Shown here: one piece after another, positions 24,710 to 33,090 of the stretch
Layout of the letters: the number at the start of each line of letters is the position of its first letter
Position numbering within the stretch: position 1 is the first letter of the stretch
Assembly (NCBI GenBank): GCA_028289445.1
Contig: JANQPO010000026.1
Coordinates: 1 to 64,000 of the forward strand
DNA length: 64,000 nt
Direction of reading: 5' to 3'
DNA from: Tepidamorphaceae bacterium
GTDB taxonomy: Bacteria; Pseudomonadota; Alphaproteobacteria; Rhizobiales; JAKSCL01
Notes under the pieces: generated by a model
The model's input: only the letters and a program-made list of their open reading frames with translations
Database searches by the model: none
What the model was told of the DNA's origin: nothing
Made by a program: the position numbers and the translations under genes

Positions 24710-27370
24710 TCAGGCGTACTGCCTGCTCCCTGGACCATAGTGCGTCAGGATCTCCCGAGCGGGCATTGGACGACCGAAGGCATAGCCCTGTAACAGGTCG
24801 CATCCCATATCGCGCAGGAGGCGCGCATGCTCGACCGTCTCGACCCCTTCCGCCACGACTTCGATATCAAGCGACCGACCGATATCGATAACGGATTGCA
24901 CAAGTTTCAGCGATGACGGTGCCGTCAGCATTGGAATGATCAACTGACGATCGATCTTCAGGCGCGACGGATTGATCTTCAGCAGACTGATGATCGAGGT
25001 GTGTCCGGTGCCGAAGTCATCGATCTCGACTTCGATTCCGAGATCTTTGATCCGTTCGATGCTGGCAATGTCGATGGCTTCATAATCGTCGAAGAATATC
25101 GATTCCAACAGTTCAAAGGAAAGCGTGCCGGGCGCGAATTCAAGATCTTCCAGACGCGCCACGAGGTCCGGATCATTCAACCGCTGCGCCGAAACATTCA
25201 CAGATGCATGCGGCACCTTCAGACCCGATGCCGACCACCAATCCAGATCACGAAGCGTTTGTTTCAGGATCGCATGGTCGATCTGCGCTGTGAGGTTATA
25301 TTCGTCGGCGGTCGGCAAAAAGTCCGACGGAGATAGCTGTCCTCGATCCGGATGGTGCCATCTCACCAGGGCCTCGACGCCCGCGATCGATTGTGTGCGT
25401 GCCTCGTATTGAATTTGGTAATACGACTCGAACTCACCGGCTTCGAGACCGGCCGCGATCTCGTCGGCAAGTTCTCTCTTTTTCAGCGTCTGCAGTTTTT
25501 GCTGATGCGAGAAGAATGCAAAATTGCTTCGACCGGTGTTTTTCGCCTGATAAAGCGCGAGATCGGCGTTCACCAGAAGGCTGCAGTCGTCTCCGGCACA
25601 GTCCTGCACCGAGGCGATACCAATGCTGACGCCAAAGGCGCAAGCACTTCCGTTGTGCGCCATGGGCTGACTGGTTTTTGCGATGATCGATTGTGCCAGG
25701 ATGGTGAGGTGTTGCCGCTCGATCTGCTGCTGGCAGACAATCACGAATTCGTCGCCACCGATACGCGCGATGAAGTCGGAAGGTCGCGCAACCGATCGCA
25801 ATATGTTCGATACGTGCATCAACAGAGCATCGCCAGCCGAATGCCCCATTGTGTCGTTAATCTGCTTGAAGTGGTCCAAATCAACGATCAGAAGCGCTTT
25901 CGGCGCGCTTTCCGACAGATCGTTAAAGCGGGTCTGCCCCGATAAGACCTGATCGAAATACCGTCGATTGGGAAGGCCCGTCAGACTGTCGTGCAGAGCC
26001 ATATGTTCGATGTGGGCCTTGGCTTCCTCAAGCTGCGCATTGCGCTGCTCAATTGCGACCTTGGCATCTTTCAATGACCTTTGAAGTTCCACATCGGCCG
26101 TCACGTCCCAATTCAGTCCGATGATGTGCGTGGCCCCGTTGCCCCCCTCGTGAATCGCGGCTTTCGCGCGAATGTGACGGATTCCTCCGTCGGGCAAGAG
26201 GACTCGAAACTCCGTCTTGTAAACGGTCCTGTTCTGCAAGGCCGCGTTGAAATCGCGATCCGCGTCCTCGCGATCATCTGGGTGAAGTGCATTGCGCCAG
26301 TCGTCGACAGTGACACGCACCCGATCGGCCGGTATCCCATAGAGCTGCCGCATCTGGTCATCCCAGACCAACTCGTCGGTTTCAATCGCATAATCCCACA
26401 CGCCAACGCGCGATGCATCGAGGGCAAGTTCCAAGCGTCGCGACAGGTGCTGCAGATGCTCCTCGCGCCGTTGCAGCTCACGAAGATTGCGCCTGCGTTG
26501 GTTGTTGACATAGCTGGCCACAACGAGTGGAAGCATCACCAGCAGGCCAACTGCCGCAATTGTCAGCCGCTGAAACCAGAAGTCTCGCATCGTCTGCCGC
26601 CAACCGGCTTTAGGGACAGCGATGAGCTGCCAGGAGCCGCTAGGGAGAAGGACCTCGGTCGCGACGGGATCGCCTGCCAAGACTGAGGCAGGCCCAAAGA
26701 AATGCTCGCCCGAGGCGCCCGTCCCGTCTCTACCAACAAGAGCAATCTCTATGGGTAGGTCCGGATTGAAGAGTCCGCTTTGCGAATAAAGGCGCTCAAG
26801 GTCGATGACCGCGGATACGATCCCCCAAAAGGCCCTGGATCCGCCTGTGCCCGTGAACACGGGAAAACGCGCGATAAAACCGACACCGCCTTGGACAAGA
26901 TCGACCGGCCCAGCGAACACGCTCTCGCCGCTGTTTTTAGCCTTGAGCACAGCCGCTCTTTGATTGGGGTTCGCTCCCAGGTCCAACCCGACAGCTTGCT
27001 CATTGTCCTTAAGCGGGTGAATCAACGTGATGACCATCCCGGGGGCAGCAGCAACATGTCGAAGTTGGTGCTCGGACGAGAAGAGGGGCTTTGCCAGTGA
27101 ACTGAAGCGCTCCTGATCCATGTCCGGTTCGGTCATCAGGGTTGCTATCAGGCCTTGAACCAATTGGACGTTGACGTTGATATTGCCCTCTAGCTGCGCA
27201 CGGATAAGGCTGATTTGTTTCTGGACGGACGCGCGCTGCTGAAACATGGCAGCCTCGCGATTTTGGCGATCCGCAGCATAGCCGGCCGCAAGAACGAGAG
27301 CGAGCGCAATCAGGCTGAGTGCGTTGAACCCCGTAGCCCACCGACGCGCAAAGCGCGAAATCGCTTCCAT
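24710..27370 (-). CDS. CHASE-PAS-GGDEF-EAL cyclic-di-GMP enzyme
   Basis: An 886-residue membrane sensor. Order: membrane helix about 15-33, periplasmic CHASE domain about 75-235, second helix about 268-288, PAS domain about 312-435, GGDEF about 455-620, EAL about 635-880. The cyclase site is intact (R-I-G-G-D-E-F), as are the phosphodiesterase signatures E-A-L-V-R-W, D-D-F-G-T-G and E-G-V-E-T, so both making and breaking of c-di-GMP are possible. It is convergent with the acyltransferase pair, so control of surface polysaccharide by c-di-GMP is a reasonable but unproven link. Confidence 0.94.
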   Translation of the reverse strand: MEAISRFARRWATGFNALSLIALALVLAAGYAADRQNREAAMFQQRASVQKQISLIRAQLEGNINVNVQLVQGLIATLMTEPDMDQERFSSLAKPLFSSEHQLRHVAAAPGMVITLIHPLKDNEQAVGLDLGANPNQRAAVLKAKNSGESVFAGPVDLVQGGVGFIARFPVFTGTGGSRAFWGIVSAVIDLERLYSQSGLFNPDLPIEIALVGRDGTGASGEHFFGPASVLAGDPVATEVLLPSGSWQLIAVPKAGWRQTMRDFWFQRLTIAAVGLLVMLPLVVASYVNNQRRRNLRELQRREEHLQHLSRRLELALDASRVGVWDYAIETDELVWDDQMRQLYGIPADRVRVTVDDWRNALHPDDREDADRDFNAALQNRTVYKTEFRVLLPDGGIRHIRAKAAIHEGGNGATHIIGLNWDVTADVELQRSLKDAKVAIEQRNAQLEEAKAHIEHMALHDSLTGLPNRRYFDQVLSGQTRFNDLSESAPKALLIVDLDHFKQINDTMGHSAGDALLMHVSNILRSVARPSDFIARIGGDEFVIVCQQQIERQHLTILAQSIIAKTSQPMAHNGSACAFGVSIGIASVQDCAGDDCSLLVNADLALYQAKNTGRSNFAFFSHQQKLQTLKKRELADEIAAGLEAGEFESYYQIQYEARTQSIAGVEALVRWHHPDRGQLSPSDFLPTADEYNLTAQIDHAILKQTLRDLDWWSASGLKVPHASVNVSAQRLNDPDLVARLEDLEFAPGTLSFELLESIFFDDYEAIDIASIERIKDLGIEVEIDDFGTGHTSIISLLKINPSRLKIDRQLIIPMLTAPSSLKLVQSVIDIGRSLDIEVVAEGVETVEHARLLRDMGCDLLQGYAFGRPMPAREILTHYGPGSRQYA

Positions 27371-27796
27371 TCATTCCGCCCCGATCACGATCTTCGGCGC
27401 GCAGATATGTTAGTCGGTCCTGCGATACGTTAAGCATCGCGCGCCAAAACCAACTAAAGCGCCGGAAAGACCTGTCCTTCGTGATCGGTCAGCTTACATG
27501 CAGCCTGATAACTTTGAGTCAATTGGGATGGTTAACGCCTGATGACGAGTAGCCCTGAATTCACTGGGCTTTCGCATGAGATTGTTGCCAACGACGACGC
27601 AGTCGTCCATCCAATGCGCTTTTCATCGAGGCCACGTGACCCTCGGCAGCCGGACCATGATCTGAAGCTGGAAGACCAACGGTCCGGCGATCGCAGATCG
27701 GTTACAGCACGGGCTGCATTTCGCTTGCGCCGTGTGCTAAATTCGATGCTTCAAGATGTTGCCAGCGAAAACCGGCGATGACGTGACGGCCGTTTT
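27371..27796. other. Intergenic region of 426 bp, no recognised gene
   Basis: The region separates divergent GGDEF-EAL and ArsR genes and must hold both promoters. An open frame at 27542-27781 has no recognisable family, low-complexity Arg/Asp content and no good ribosome site, so I do not call it a gene. Confidence 0.5.
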
Positions 27797-28147
27797 ATGA
27801 CCCTACCCGCTGCAAAAGACCTGAATGATCCCCAGGCGCGCGACCGGTTGCTGGAGCAAGCCAGAAAGGCAAGCGACCTACTCAAGGCGCTGTCCCACGA
27901 GACGCGGCTTCTCATTCTTTGCATTTTGTCTGAGGGCGAGAAATCGGTCTCGGAACTGGAGTCTATCTTGACCATGCCGCAAGCGGCGGTCTCGCAACAA
28001 TTGGCAAGGTTGCGCTTGGAAGGCTTGGTGGCGACGCGGCGCGATGGGCGGGTAATCTACTATCGATTGCTCGACGATGAGGTCCGGGAACTGGTTGAGA
28101 AACTCTATACTATGTTCTGTGCGCCCGTGCGCGGCCTTCAGGATTGA
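27797..28147 (+). CDS. ArsR-family winged-helix regulator
   Basis: A 116-residue ArsR-type repressor. The core reads L-L-K-A-L-S-H-E-T-R-L-L-I-L-C-I-L-S-E-G followed by recognition helix M-P-Q-A-A-V-S-Q-Q-L-A-R-L-R and the wing G-R-V-I-Y-Y-R-L. The classical arsenic-sensing E-x-C-V-C-D motif is absent (S-V-S-E-L-E instead). It may therefore sense redox state, another metal at a C-terminal site, or a non-metal signal. A single Cys lies at the start of recognition (L-C-I-L) and another near the end. It is convergent with the radical SAM gene. Confidence 0.92.
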   Translation: MTLPAAKDLNDPQARDRLLEQARKASDLLKALSHETRLLILCILSEGEKSVSELESILTMPQAAVSQQLARLRLEGLVATRRDGRVIYYRLLDDEVRELVEKLYTMFCAPVRGLQD

Positions 28148-28187
28148 TCGAGGTCACGTCGCTCGTCCAGTAAGCTATGCGCCAAGG

Positions 28188-29183
28188 CTAAGCGGAGCAC
28201 GATCCGCCACCCAAAACGCAAAACTTCGCGCAATGGGGATGGTTCAACTTGACCGCGCCGTCGGCAAAGTTGCCGCCGTCGGCTAAGGCCGCGTCGGCCA
28301 GCGTTTGACCCATTTCGAAATCGGCATCATACGGCAGGAGTGTGCAGGGCAGCACGACGGGTTTCGTGGCGCCCTTGCGCTTTACAACCATCCGGCTCGA
28401 GGCACACATCACCGATGAGGGCGCGAGGCCGAGGATGCCCCAGCATCGTGTCGTAATCTCCGGCACCTCCGCCGTTTCGTCCATTTCCGGAAACAGTATC
28501 AGCTCGTTCGGGCAATCGGCATTGATGCCAATGCTTCTCGCTTCGAAAAGTGCATGAAAGCCGGCGCGTGCACTCGTTTCGGATTCGGTCCATCTGGTCC
28601 GTCCCGCAACCGACAGGTCAAAGCCGTGTCCGGATAACCAATCGAGCCCTTCGATTGCCACGCAAAAAGACCCAAGACCACGCTCCTCGTCGTGCAGGGC
28701 CTGGGTGTAATGATCGAGACTCACGCGGATCGTCAACTTGTCACCATACGCCGCGTTCAAGCGCAATAATCCATCCTGGACACGCGGCCGCTGCATCGGC
28801 TGCATGGCGTTGGTGAGGATCAAAACCGCGAACCCACGGGCCAGGGCTGCCTCGGCCATGGCAATCATGTCGGGGTTCATGAAGGGCTCGCCACCGGTGA
28901 ACGCGATCTCACGGGTCGGCCAGCCGTCACGGGCAATTTCATCAAGATAGGATACGACATCGTCTGTCGTCAGATAGACAAGCCGGTCGTTCTTCGGACT
29001 CGATTCGATATAGCAGTTCGCGCACTCGATGTTGCACAGCGTGCCTGTGTTGAACCACAGCGTCTCCAAGCGATCGAGCGCGACGAAGGCGCGCTGTTCA
29101 CCGGCAGAGGTTCGATCGGGATCGACAAACTTACCGATGCCGACAGCGACTTCAGGCGGTGTTTCAACAACTGCGTCTCTCAT
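28188..29183 (-). CDS. Radical SAM protein with Cys-rich C-terminus
   Basis: A 331-residue radical SAM enzyme. Cys50, Cys54 and Cys57 (C-N-I-E-C-A-N-C) bind the SAM-linked 4Fe-4S cluster; F-T-G-G-E-P-F is the SAM-binding glycine motif. The C-terminal part has further Cys residues (R-C-W-G, M-C-A-S-S, P-C-T-L, and a final H-C-A-K-F-C-V-L-G-G-G-S-C-S-A), which look like a SPASM-type auxiliary cluster. SPASM proteins modify peptides or small molecules, but no precursor peptide is visible next to it. Substrate unknown. Confidence 0.85.
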   Translation of the reverse strand: MRDAVVETPPEVAVGIGKFVDPDRTSAGEQRAFVALDRLETLWFNTGTLCNIECANCYIESSPKNDRLVYLTTDDVVSYLDEIARDGWPTREIAFTGGEPFMNPDMIAMAEAALARGFAVLILTNAMQPMQRPRVQDGLLRLNAAYGDKLTIRVSLDHYTQALHDEERGLGSFCVAIEGLDWLSGHGFDLSVAGRTRWTESETSARAGFHALFEARSIGINADCPNELILFPEMDETAEVPEITTRCWGILGLAPSSVMCASSRMVVKRKGATKPVVLPCTLLPYDADFEMGQTLADAALADGGNFADGAVKLNHPHCAKFCVLGGGSCSA

Positions 29184-29241
29184 GCGACATCCAATAATCG
29201 ATTCGCCGCACGCCTAGCACGGCTTCGCACTGACATGCGCC

Positions 29242-30069
29242 TCACTTTTGATTGACGGCGCCGTCAGAGAGCCGCATGCGCAGATCGGCCACCTCACCGC
29301 GCAGTGCCTGAACTTCGGCGAGGACCTGACGGCTTTGGGCCAGCATGGCATCGCGCTCGTCATGGGCCTCTTCCTGGTGCTGAGACTGCATGGCGTCGAC
29401 GATAATGCCGATGAAAAGATTCAAGACGGTGAACGCGGTCGCCAAGATAAAGGGCAAGAAAAAGGCCCAGGCATAAGGATGGACCTCCATCACTGGCCTG
29501 ACGATGCCCATTGACCAACTTTCCAGCGTCATGATTTGAAACAGCGAGTAGGCCGATTCTCCGATCGATCCGAACCATAGGGGGAAAGTGGCGCCGTAGA
29601 GCTTCGTCGCCATAACGGAGAAGACGTAAAAGATCAGACCGAGGAGAAGAACGATCGATCCCATGCCGGGAATAGCGACCAACAAGCCGGATACGACGCG
29701 ACGCATCGCCGGTACCGTCGAAACCAGGCGCAACACGCGCAGGATGCGAAAGGCCCGCAGCACGGAGAGATTGCCGGTCGCCGGGACCAATGCGATTGCA
29801 ACCACAATGAAGTCGAACACGCGCCAGGGGTCGCGCCAAAAGGCCCAACCGCGCGCATAGAGCCGAACGGCGATTTCGGTGACGAATATTCCAAGGATCA
29901 CGCGATCAAGCGCCATCAGGAGACCGCCGGCCGTCGCCATGACCCGAGGCACGGTCTCCAAACCCAGTGTGATCGCATTGACGATGATGATAGCGATGAT
30001 CACGCGTTCGAAACGGGGATCATCGAGAATTTTGATAAGTCGATCGCGCACTGTCTTGGTCTCACCCAT
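29242..30069 (-). CDS. Bacterial voltage-gated sodium channel (BacNav)
   Basis: A 275-residue single-domain channel with six transmembrane segments. S4 carries regularly spaced Arg at 105, 108, 111 and 114 (R-x-x-R-x-x-R-x-x-R). The selectivity filter is T-L-E-S-W at 181-185, followed by S-M-G-I-V-R-P-V-M, the same signature as the NaChBac/NavMs group, where Glu makes the sodium-selective ring of the tetramer. The C-terminus (about 230-270) is a heptad-rich coiled coil, as needed for tetramer assembly. It sits alone between the radical SAM gene and tRNA-Gly. In bacteria such channels are linked to motility, pH or sodium homeostasis. Confidence 0.93.
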   Translation of the reverse strand: MGETKTVRDRLIKILDDPRFERVIIAIIIVNAITLGLETVPRVMATAGGLLMALDRVILGIFVTEIAVRLYARGWAFWRDPWRVFDFIVVAIALVPATGNLSVLRAFRILRVLRLVSTVPAMRRVVSGLLVAIPGMGSIVLLLGLIFYVFSVMATKLYGATFPLWFGSIGESAYSLFQIMTLESWSMGIVRPVMEVHPYAWAFFLPFILATAFTVLNLFIGIIVDAMQSQHQEEAHDERDAMLAQSRQVLAEVQALRGEVADLRMRLSDGAVNQK

Positions 30070-30175
30070 GGTCTCTTTCGCCCGCTATCGGATGTGTCCT
30101 GGCATGGTTACGATGAGTGCCGCTGCGAAAACAATCTTGACAGTAAACCGCCGGACAATGAACGTGACAGGTTAT

Positions 30176-30250
30176 GCGGGCGTAGTTCAGAGGTAGAACG
30201 TCAGCTTCCCAAGCTGAATGTCGTGGGTTCGATTCCCATCGCCCGCTCCA
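30176..30250 (+). tRNA. tRNA-Gly (anticodon CCC)
   Basis: A 75-nt cloverleaf. Acceptor arms GCGGGCG and CGCCCGC pair perfectly; the anticodon stem TCAGC/GCTGA encloses loop TTCCCAA, giving anticodon CCC for GGG codons. The T-arm GTGGG-TTCGATT-CCCAT is standard and CCA is encoded. It lies 24 bp from the 3' end of the interrupted glycosyltransferase gene. I see no integrase or duplicated 3' end, so it is not marking an attachment site here. Confidence 0.97.
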
Positions 30251-30273
30251 TCTATCGGCACTGCTTCGGCTGT

Positions 30274-30904
30274 CTACCGCCGCGTGGCCCTGCGTACGAG
30301 TCCACTGACACCGTGCTCTGTCTTTTCCCAAGCGAACGGATCGGTGAAGAGTTGACCGATTGCCCGGAGGAAGGCGACGGCCATTGCCAGCCAGTAGATC
30401 GGCATCGCCAGCACCGCACGACGCATCTCCGGCCAGCCCTGCGTCGCCACGGCGAGAATCCCGAGCGACAACGACGCCCCGTAGCCGAGAAAGAGGTTGA
30501 AAACGGCAACGAGCGTAATCGCGCGGTCGGTCGGATCGTCAAGGATCGCCAAATACCATCCCTGCCACAGGCCGACCAGCAAGAGCGCCATGAAAACGAG
30601 ATGCGAGACCGGCGACAGGATCAGGCCACCCATCATCGCTTGGAAGCCGAGGAAGCGGAACACACCAAGAGCGCGCAGCATCTTCAAGGGCTGGCGCATG
30701 TGGACCGCGTAGGTCTGTATCCAGCCTTTCTGCCACCTTGTGCGCTGCCGCAGCCAATTGTGCCACTGGTGGGCCGCTTCTTCTTCTGTCTCAGAGTTCA
30801 GGATGCGCGTGCGCAGCCCGAGGGCCTGGATGCGCAGACCCAAATCGGCATCCTCGGTGACGTTGAATGCGTCCCAACCGCTAACCTGTCGCAGAACATC
30901 GAGA
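30274..30904 (-). pseudogene. Glycosyltransferase family 2, 3' fragment (split by transposon)
   Basis: This 210-codon remnant continues the 5' fragment at 34647-36010. It opens with L-D-V-L-R-Q-V-S-G-W-D-A-F-N-V and T-E-D-A-D-L-G, the acidic acceptor-site motif, then R-Q-R-T-R-W (the Q-x-x-R-W product-binding motif) and four membrane helices. Joined to the 5' part through one copy of the target duplication, the frame is exact (1995 bases, 664 residues plus stop). No extra stops or frameshifts are present, so the gene was broken recently. The piece alone lacks the nucleotide-sugar site and should be inactive. Confidence 0.95.
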
Positions 30905-30912
30905 CGGATATG
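30905..30912 (+). repeat. Target-site duplication, left copy
   Basis: CGGATATG directly flanks the element end and is identical to 34647-34654. Eight bases is the duplication size known for the IS1595 family. Confidence 0.95.
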
Positions 30913-30936
30913 CGGCCTTATGTAGCAGACGCACCA
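30913..30936 (+). repeat. Left terminal inverted repeat
   Basis: The first 15 bases, CGGCCTTATGTAGCA, are identical to the inverted right end; after a 3-base mismatch block, the next six (GCACCA) match again. The 277-codon cargo gene starts 26 bp inside. Confidence 0.93.
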
Positions 30937-30961
30937 AGGGTGCAGCGGATGTGGTGGACGG

Positions 30962-31795
30962 ATGACGAATCTTAGTTATTCTTCGGCAATGGAAGAAAAT
31001 AACGCATACCTCACCATCACCTTAGACTTACGTGACCCTGTAGAAATCGGCGATTTTGCCGCTTTGTTTGCGGGGCTTGGGAGTCAATTTGACGATTATT
31101 TAAAGCATAACCACCCCGAACTTAAGGGCGGGGCGCGGATGTATGTAAAGGAAGTGCGGCGTGGCTCAATCGTTGCTGACCTGTTTCCCAACATTCAAGA
31201 CATGGTCGGCCTGATGGACACTGTCCTAATTGTTTTGGGATTTGGCGCGCTGTTTAGTGACCGACTTCGACATCTAATTCGGGGCAATCACGTCCCCGAC
31301 GCGACAAAGACAGACCTCCAGGAAATTGGGGAATTCATCCGCTCAGTTTCCAATGATGCAAACGGGGACATGACCATTGAAACGGTCAAGTACGAGCAGG
31401 GTGTTTGGCATCGAAACCTGGAGATTAAATTCACTAGCGGAGAGGCAAGAGAAGCCGAAAGAACAATCTCGGGACAAAAAGAGAAATTGGACAAGTTGGA
31501 GCACGTCGACCACAAACGGGTGCTTATGACGTTCGAACGGTCGCGTAAATCGGATACCAAACTTGACGCAACCGGCGAACTCGTCGTGATCGAGGAAGTT
31601 ATCGGGAAGCCAAAGGCGCTAATTTATGGATCGGAGTTGATAGAGCAAACAATCAAACACGAAATCAGGGAGGTCGACGACAATATTTACAAGAAAGGCT
31701 TCATTGTTGATGCAAATGTCCGCCTACGCGAAGGTCGTGTCGTCGCATATGTCGTGACCGAGGTGCATCAAGTTATTGACCTGCCAGACGATTAG
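30962..31795 (+). CDS. Cargo protein of unknown function, 277 residues
   Basis: I do not recognise this family. The N-terminal third has alternating beta-type sequence (A-Y-L-T-I-T-L-D-L-R-D-P) and the segment V-K-E-V-R-R-G-S-I-V-A-D-L. A hydrophobic stretch of about 18 residues follows near position 85-102 (V-G-L-M-D-T-V-L-I-V-L-G-F-G-A-L-F), which could be a membrane or buried helix. The middle is charged and helical, the C-terminus beta-rich. A second possible start is the ATG at 30989. It is the first gene inside the left end and overlaps the convergent DUF6471 gene by four bases. Composition is AT-richer than the host genes. Confidence 0.75.
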   Translation: MTNLSYSSAMEENNAYLTITLDLRDPVEIGDFAALFAGLGSQFDDYLKHNHPELKGGARMYVKEVRRGSIVADLFPNIQDMVGLMDTVLIVLGFGALFSDRLRHLIRGNHVPDATKTDLQEIGEFIRSVSNDANGDMTIETVKYEQGVWHRNLEIKFTSGEAREAERTISGQKEKLDKLEHVDHKRVLMTFERSRKSDTKLDATGELVVIEEVIGKPKALIYGSELIEQTIKHEIREVDDNIYKKGFIVDANVRLREGRVVAYVVTEVHQVIDLPDD

Positions 31796-32022
31796 AGCCG
31801 GATTTCTCGCTCCCCGGCTGCTTCGAAACATTGCACAAAAAAAGCCGCACTGAATCCGCCTCGGCTGATTTTGTTGTTTACGCCTTGCTCTGTGATCGGC
31901 GTTCCCATGGCAGTGAGCTTGTCGGCTAGCTCGCGATAGCCGATCCCCTTCCGCTTCAACTCAGCTTTCAAGACGTTCTTTGCCTTGATCGCCCATTCGC
32001 TCTGGTTCTCGGCCTTTGCCAT
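31792..32022 (-). CDS. DUF6471-family small protein (cargo)
   Basis: About 76 residues from the ATG at 32022 (an in-frame extension to 32046 is possible). The sequence W-A-I-K-A-K-N-V-L-K-A-E-L-K-R-K-G-I-G-Y-R-E-L-A-D-K-L, then N-K-I-S-R-G-G-F-S-A-A-F-F-V-Q-C, is the DUF6471 pattern and looks like a helix-turn-helix of the XRE kind (inference). It diverges from the transposase gene across a 105-bp gap that contains a perfect dyad, so it may repress the transposase. Confidence 0.85.
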   Translation of the reverse strand: MAKAENQSEWAIKAKNVLKAELKRKGIGYRELADKLTAMGTPITEQGVNNKISRGGFSAAFFVQCFEAAGEREIRL

Positions 32023-32086
32023 TGGTCGCCTCAAAAAAATAACCACTTTTGGTTATATATACCCTTGATAATGGCTATGTCTATAT

Positions 32087-32118
32087 CCATATTCGGTTAA
32101 GAATATAATCGAATATGG
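32087..32118. promoter_or_regulatory. Dyad in the divergent transposase/DUF6471 promoter region
   Basis: CCATATTCG (32087-32095) and CGAATATGG (32110-32118) are perfect arms around a 14-base AT-rich spacer containing TATAAT (32104-32109). A TTGATA hexamer at 32065-32070 with CATATT 17 bases later could be a promoter crossing the left arm. A second small palindrome, AACCA-CTTT-TGGTT, lies at 32041-32054. The position suggests an operator that controls transposase expression. Confidence 0.5.
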
Positions 32119-32127
32119 TTATGACAG

Positions 32128-33090
32128 ATGGCTCAACACTTTCTTCTTTCGGCTCAGGCCCGCACTCTTTCCCTCAAGGACATCTACAAAGGCGGCGAGG
32201 ACGCGGCCTATAAGACGTTCTGCGCGATCCGTTGGAATGAGACGAATGGTGGGCCTGTTTGCCCGCGTTGCGGCTGTGTCGAAGCCTATGACATCTCCAC
32301 GCGCCGCAAGTTCAAGTGCAAGGCGTGTCACCATCAGTTCTCGGTCACGTCGGGGACCATCTTCGCCAGCCGCAAGATGGACTTCACCGACCTGTTGGCC
32401 GCAATCTGCATCTTTGTGAACGGCGCCAAGGGCATCTCTGCCCTACAGCTCTCCCGCGATCTCGATTGCCAGTACAAGACGGCATTTATCCTCGCTCACA
32501 AACTTCGTGAGACTATGGGCAATGAAAAGGCGGGGATCACGGAGTTGAACGGCGAAGTGGAGATCGACGGCGCCTATTTCGGCGGGCATATCCGCCAGTC
32601 GAACCTGAAAGAGAACCGGAAGGATCGCCGCTTGGCTCAACACCAGACCGGCACGCGCCGCGTTGTCGTGGCCCTGCGTGAACGCAAGGGCCGCACATTG
32701 CCTTTCGTGGTTCGCCAGGAAGGCGAGGGCGTTGATCTGGCTAAGCGGTTTGTGAGCCGGTCAGCAACCATGATGGCCGATGAGGCGACCCATTGGGACG
32801 CCCTACATGACGGTTGGCACGTCGGGCGCATCAACCACAGCGAAGCCTACAGCATCGACGGTATCTGCACGAACCAAGTCGAAAGCTATTTCTCGCGCCT
32901 TCGCCGTATGGTCAATGGTCAGCATCACCGCGTGTCACCGCGCTACCTGTACCAGTACGCGAACCACGCTGCATGGCTGGAAGATCATCGCCGTCGGTCA
33001 AACGGTGTGAATGCGCACGCCGTCATTCACAACGCCATGCAATCGCCTGTGAGCCGGGTATGGGCTGGCTATTGGCAGCGGGCCGCTTAG
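32128..33090 (+). CDS. IS1595-family transposase
   Basis: A 320-residue transposase. The N-terminus has a zinc ribbon (C-P-R-C-G...C-K-A-C-H-H-Q-F-S), followed by the ISXO2-like catalytic domain: Asp in V-E-I-D-G-A-Y-F-G-G, Asp in M-M-A-D-E-A-T-H-W-D, then Asn and Glu in T-N-Q-V-E-S-Y-F-S-R-L-R-R, the D-D-N-type triad reported for this family. It is full length and undamaged. The stop overlaps the convergent 146-codon cargo gene by four bases. Confidence 0.96.
   Translation: MAQHFLLSAQARTLSLKDIYKGGEDAAYKTFCAIRWNETNGGPVCPRCGCVEAYDISTRRKFKCKACHHQFSVTSGTIFASRKMDFTDLLAAICIFVNGAKGISALQLSRDLDCQYKTAFILAHKLRETMGNEKAGITELNGEVEIDGAYFGGHIRQSNLKENRKDRRLAQHQTGTRRVVVALRERKGRTLPFVVRQEGEGVDLAKRFVSRSATMMADEATHWDALHDGWHVGRINHSEAYSIDGICTNQVESYFSRLRRMVNGQHHRVSPRYLYQYANHAAWLEDHRRRSNGVNAHAVIHNAMQSPVSRVWAGYWQRAA

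Noticed and set aside
27542..27781. A 79-codon frame between the GGDEF-EAL and ArsR genes
   Set aside because: No ribosome site, no recognised family and unnatural composition; treated as non-coding.
27797..29183. ArsR plus radical SAM as an arsenosugar-type arsenic operon
   Set aside because: The genes are convergent, the ArsR lacks the arsenic-binding Cys motif, and no other arsenic gene is present.
30176..30250. tRNA-Gly as an integration site for the neighbouring element
   Set aside because: The element lies about 660 bp away with its own target duplication inside a protein gene; there is no integrase and no duplicated tRNA end.
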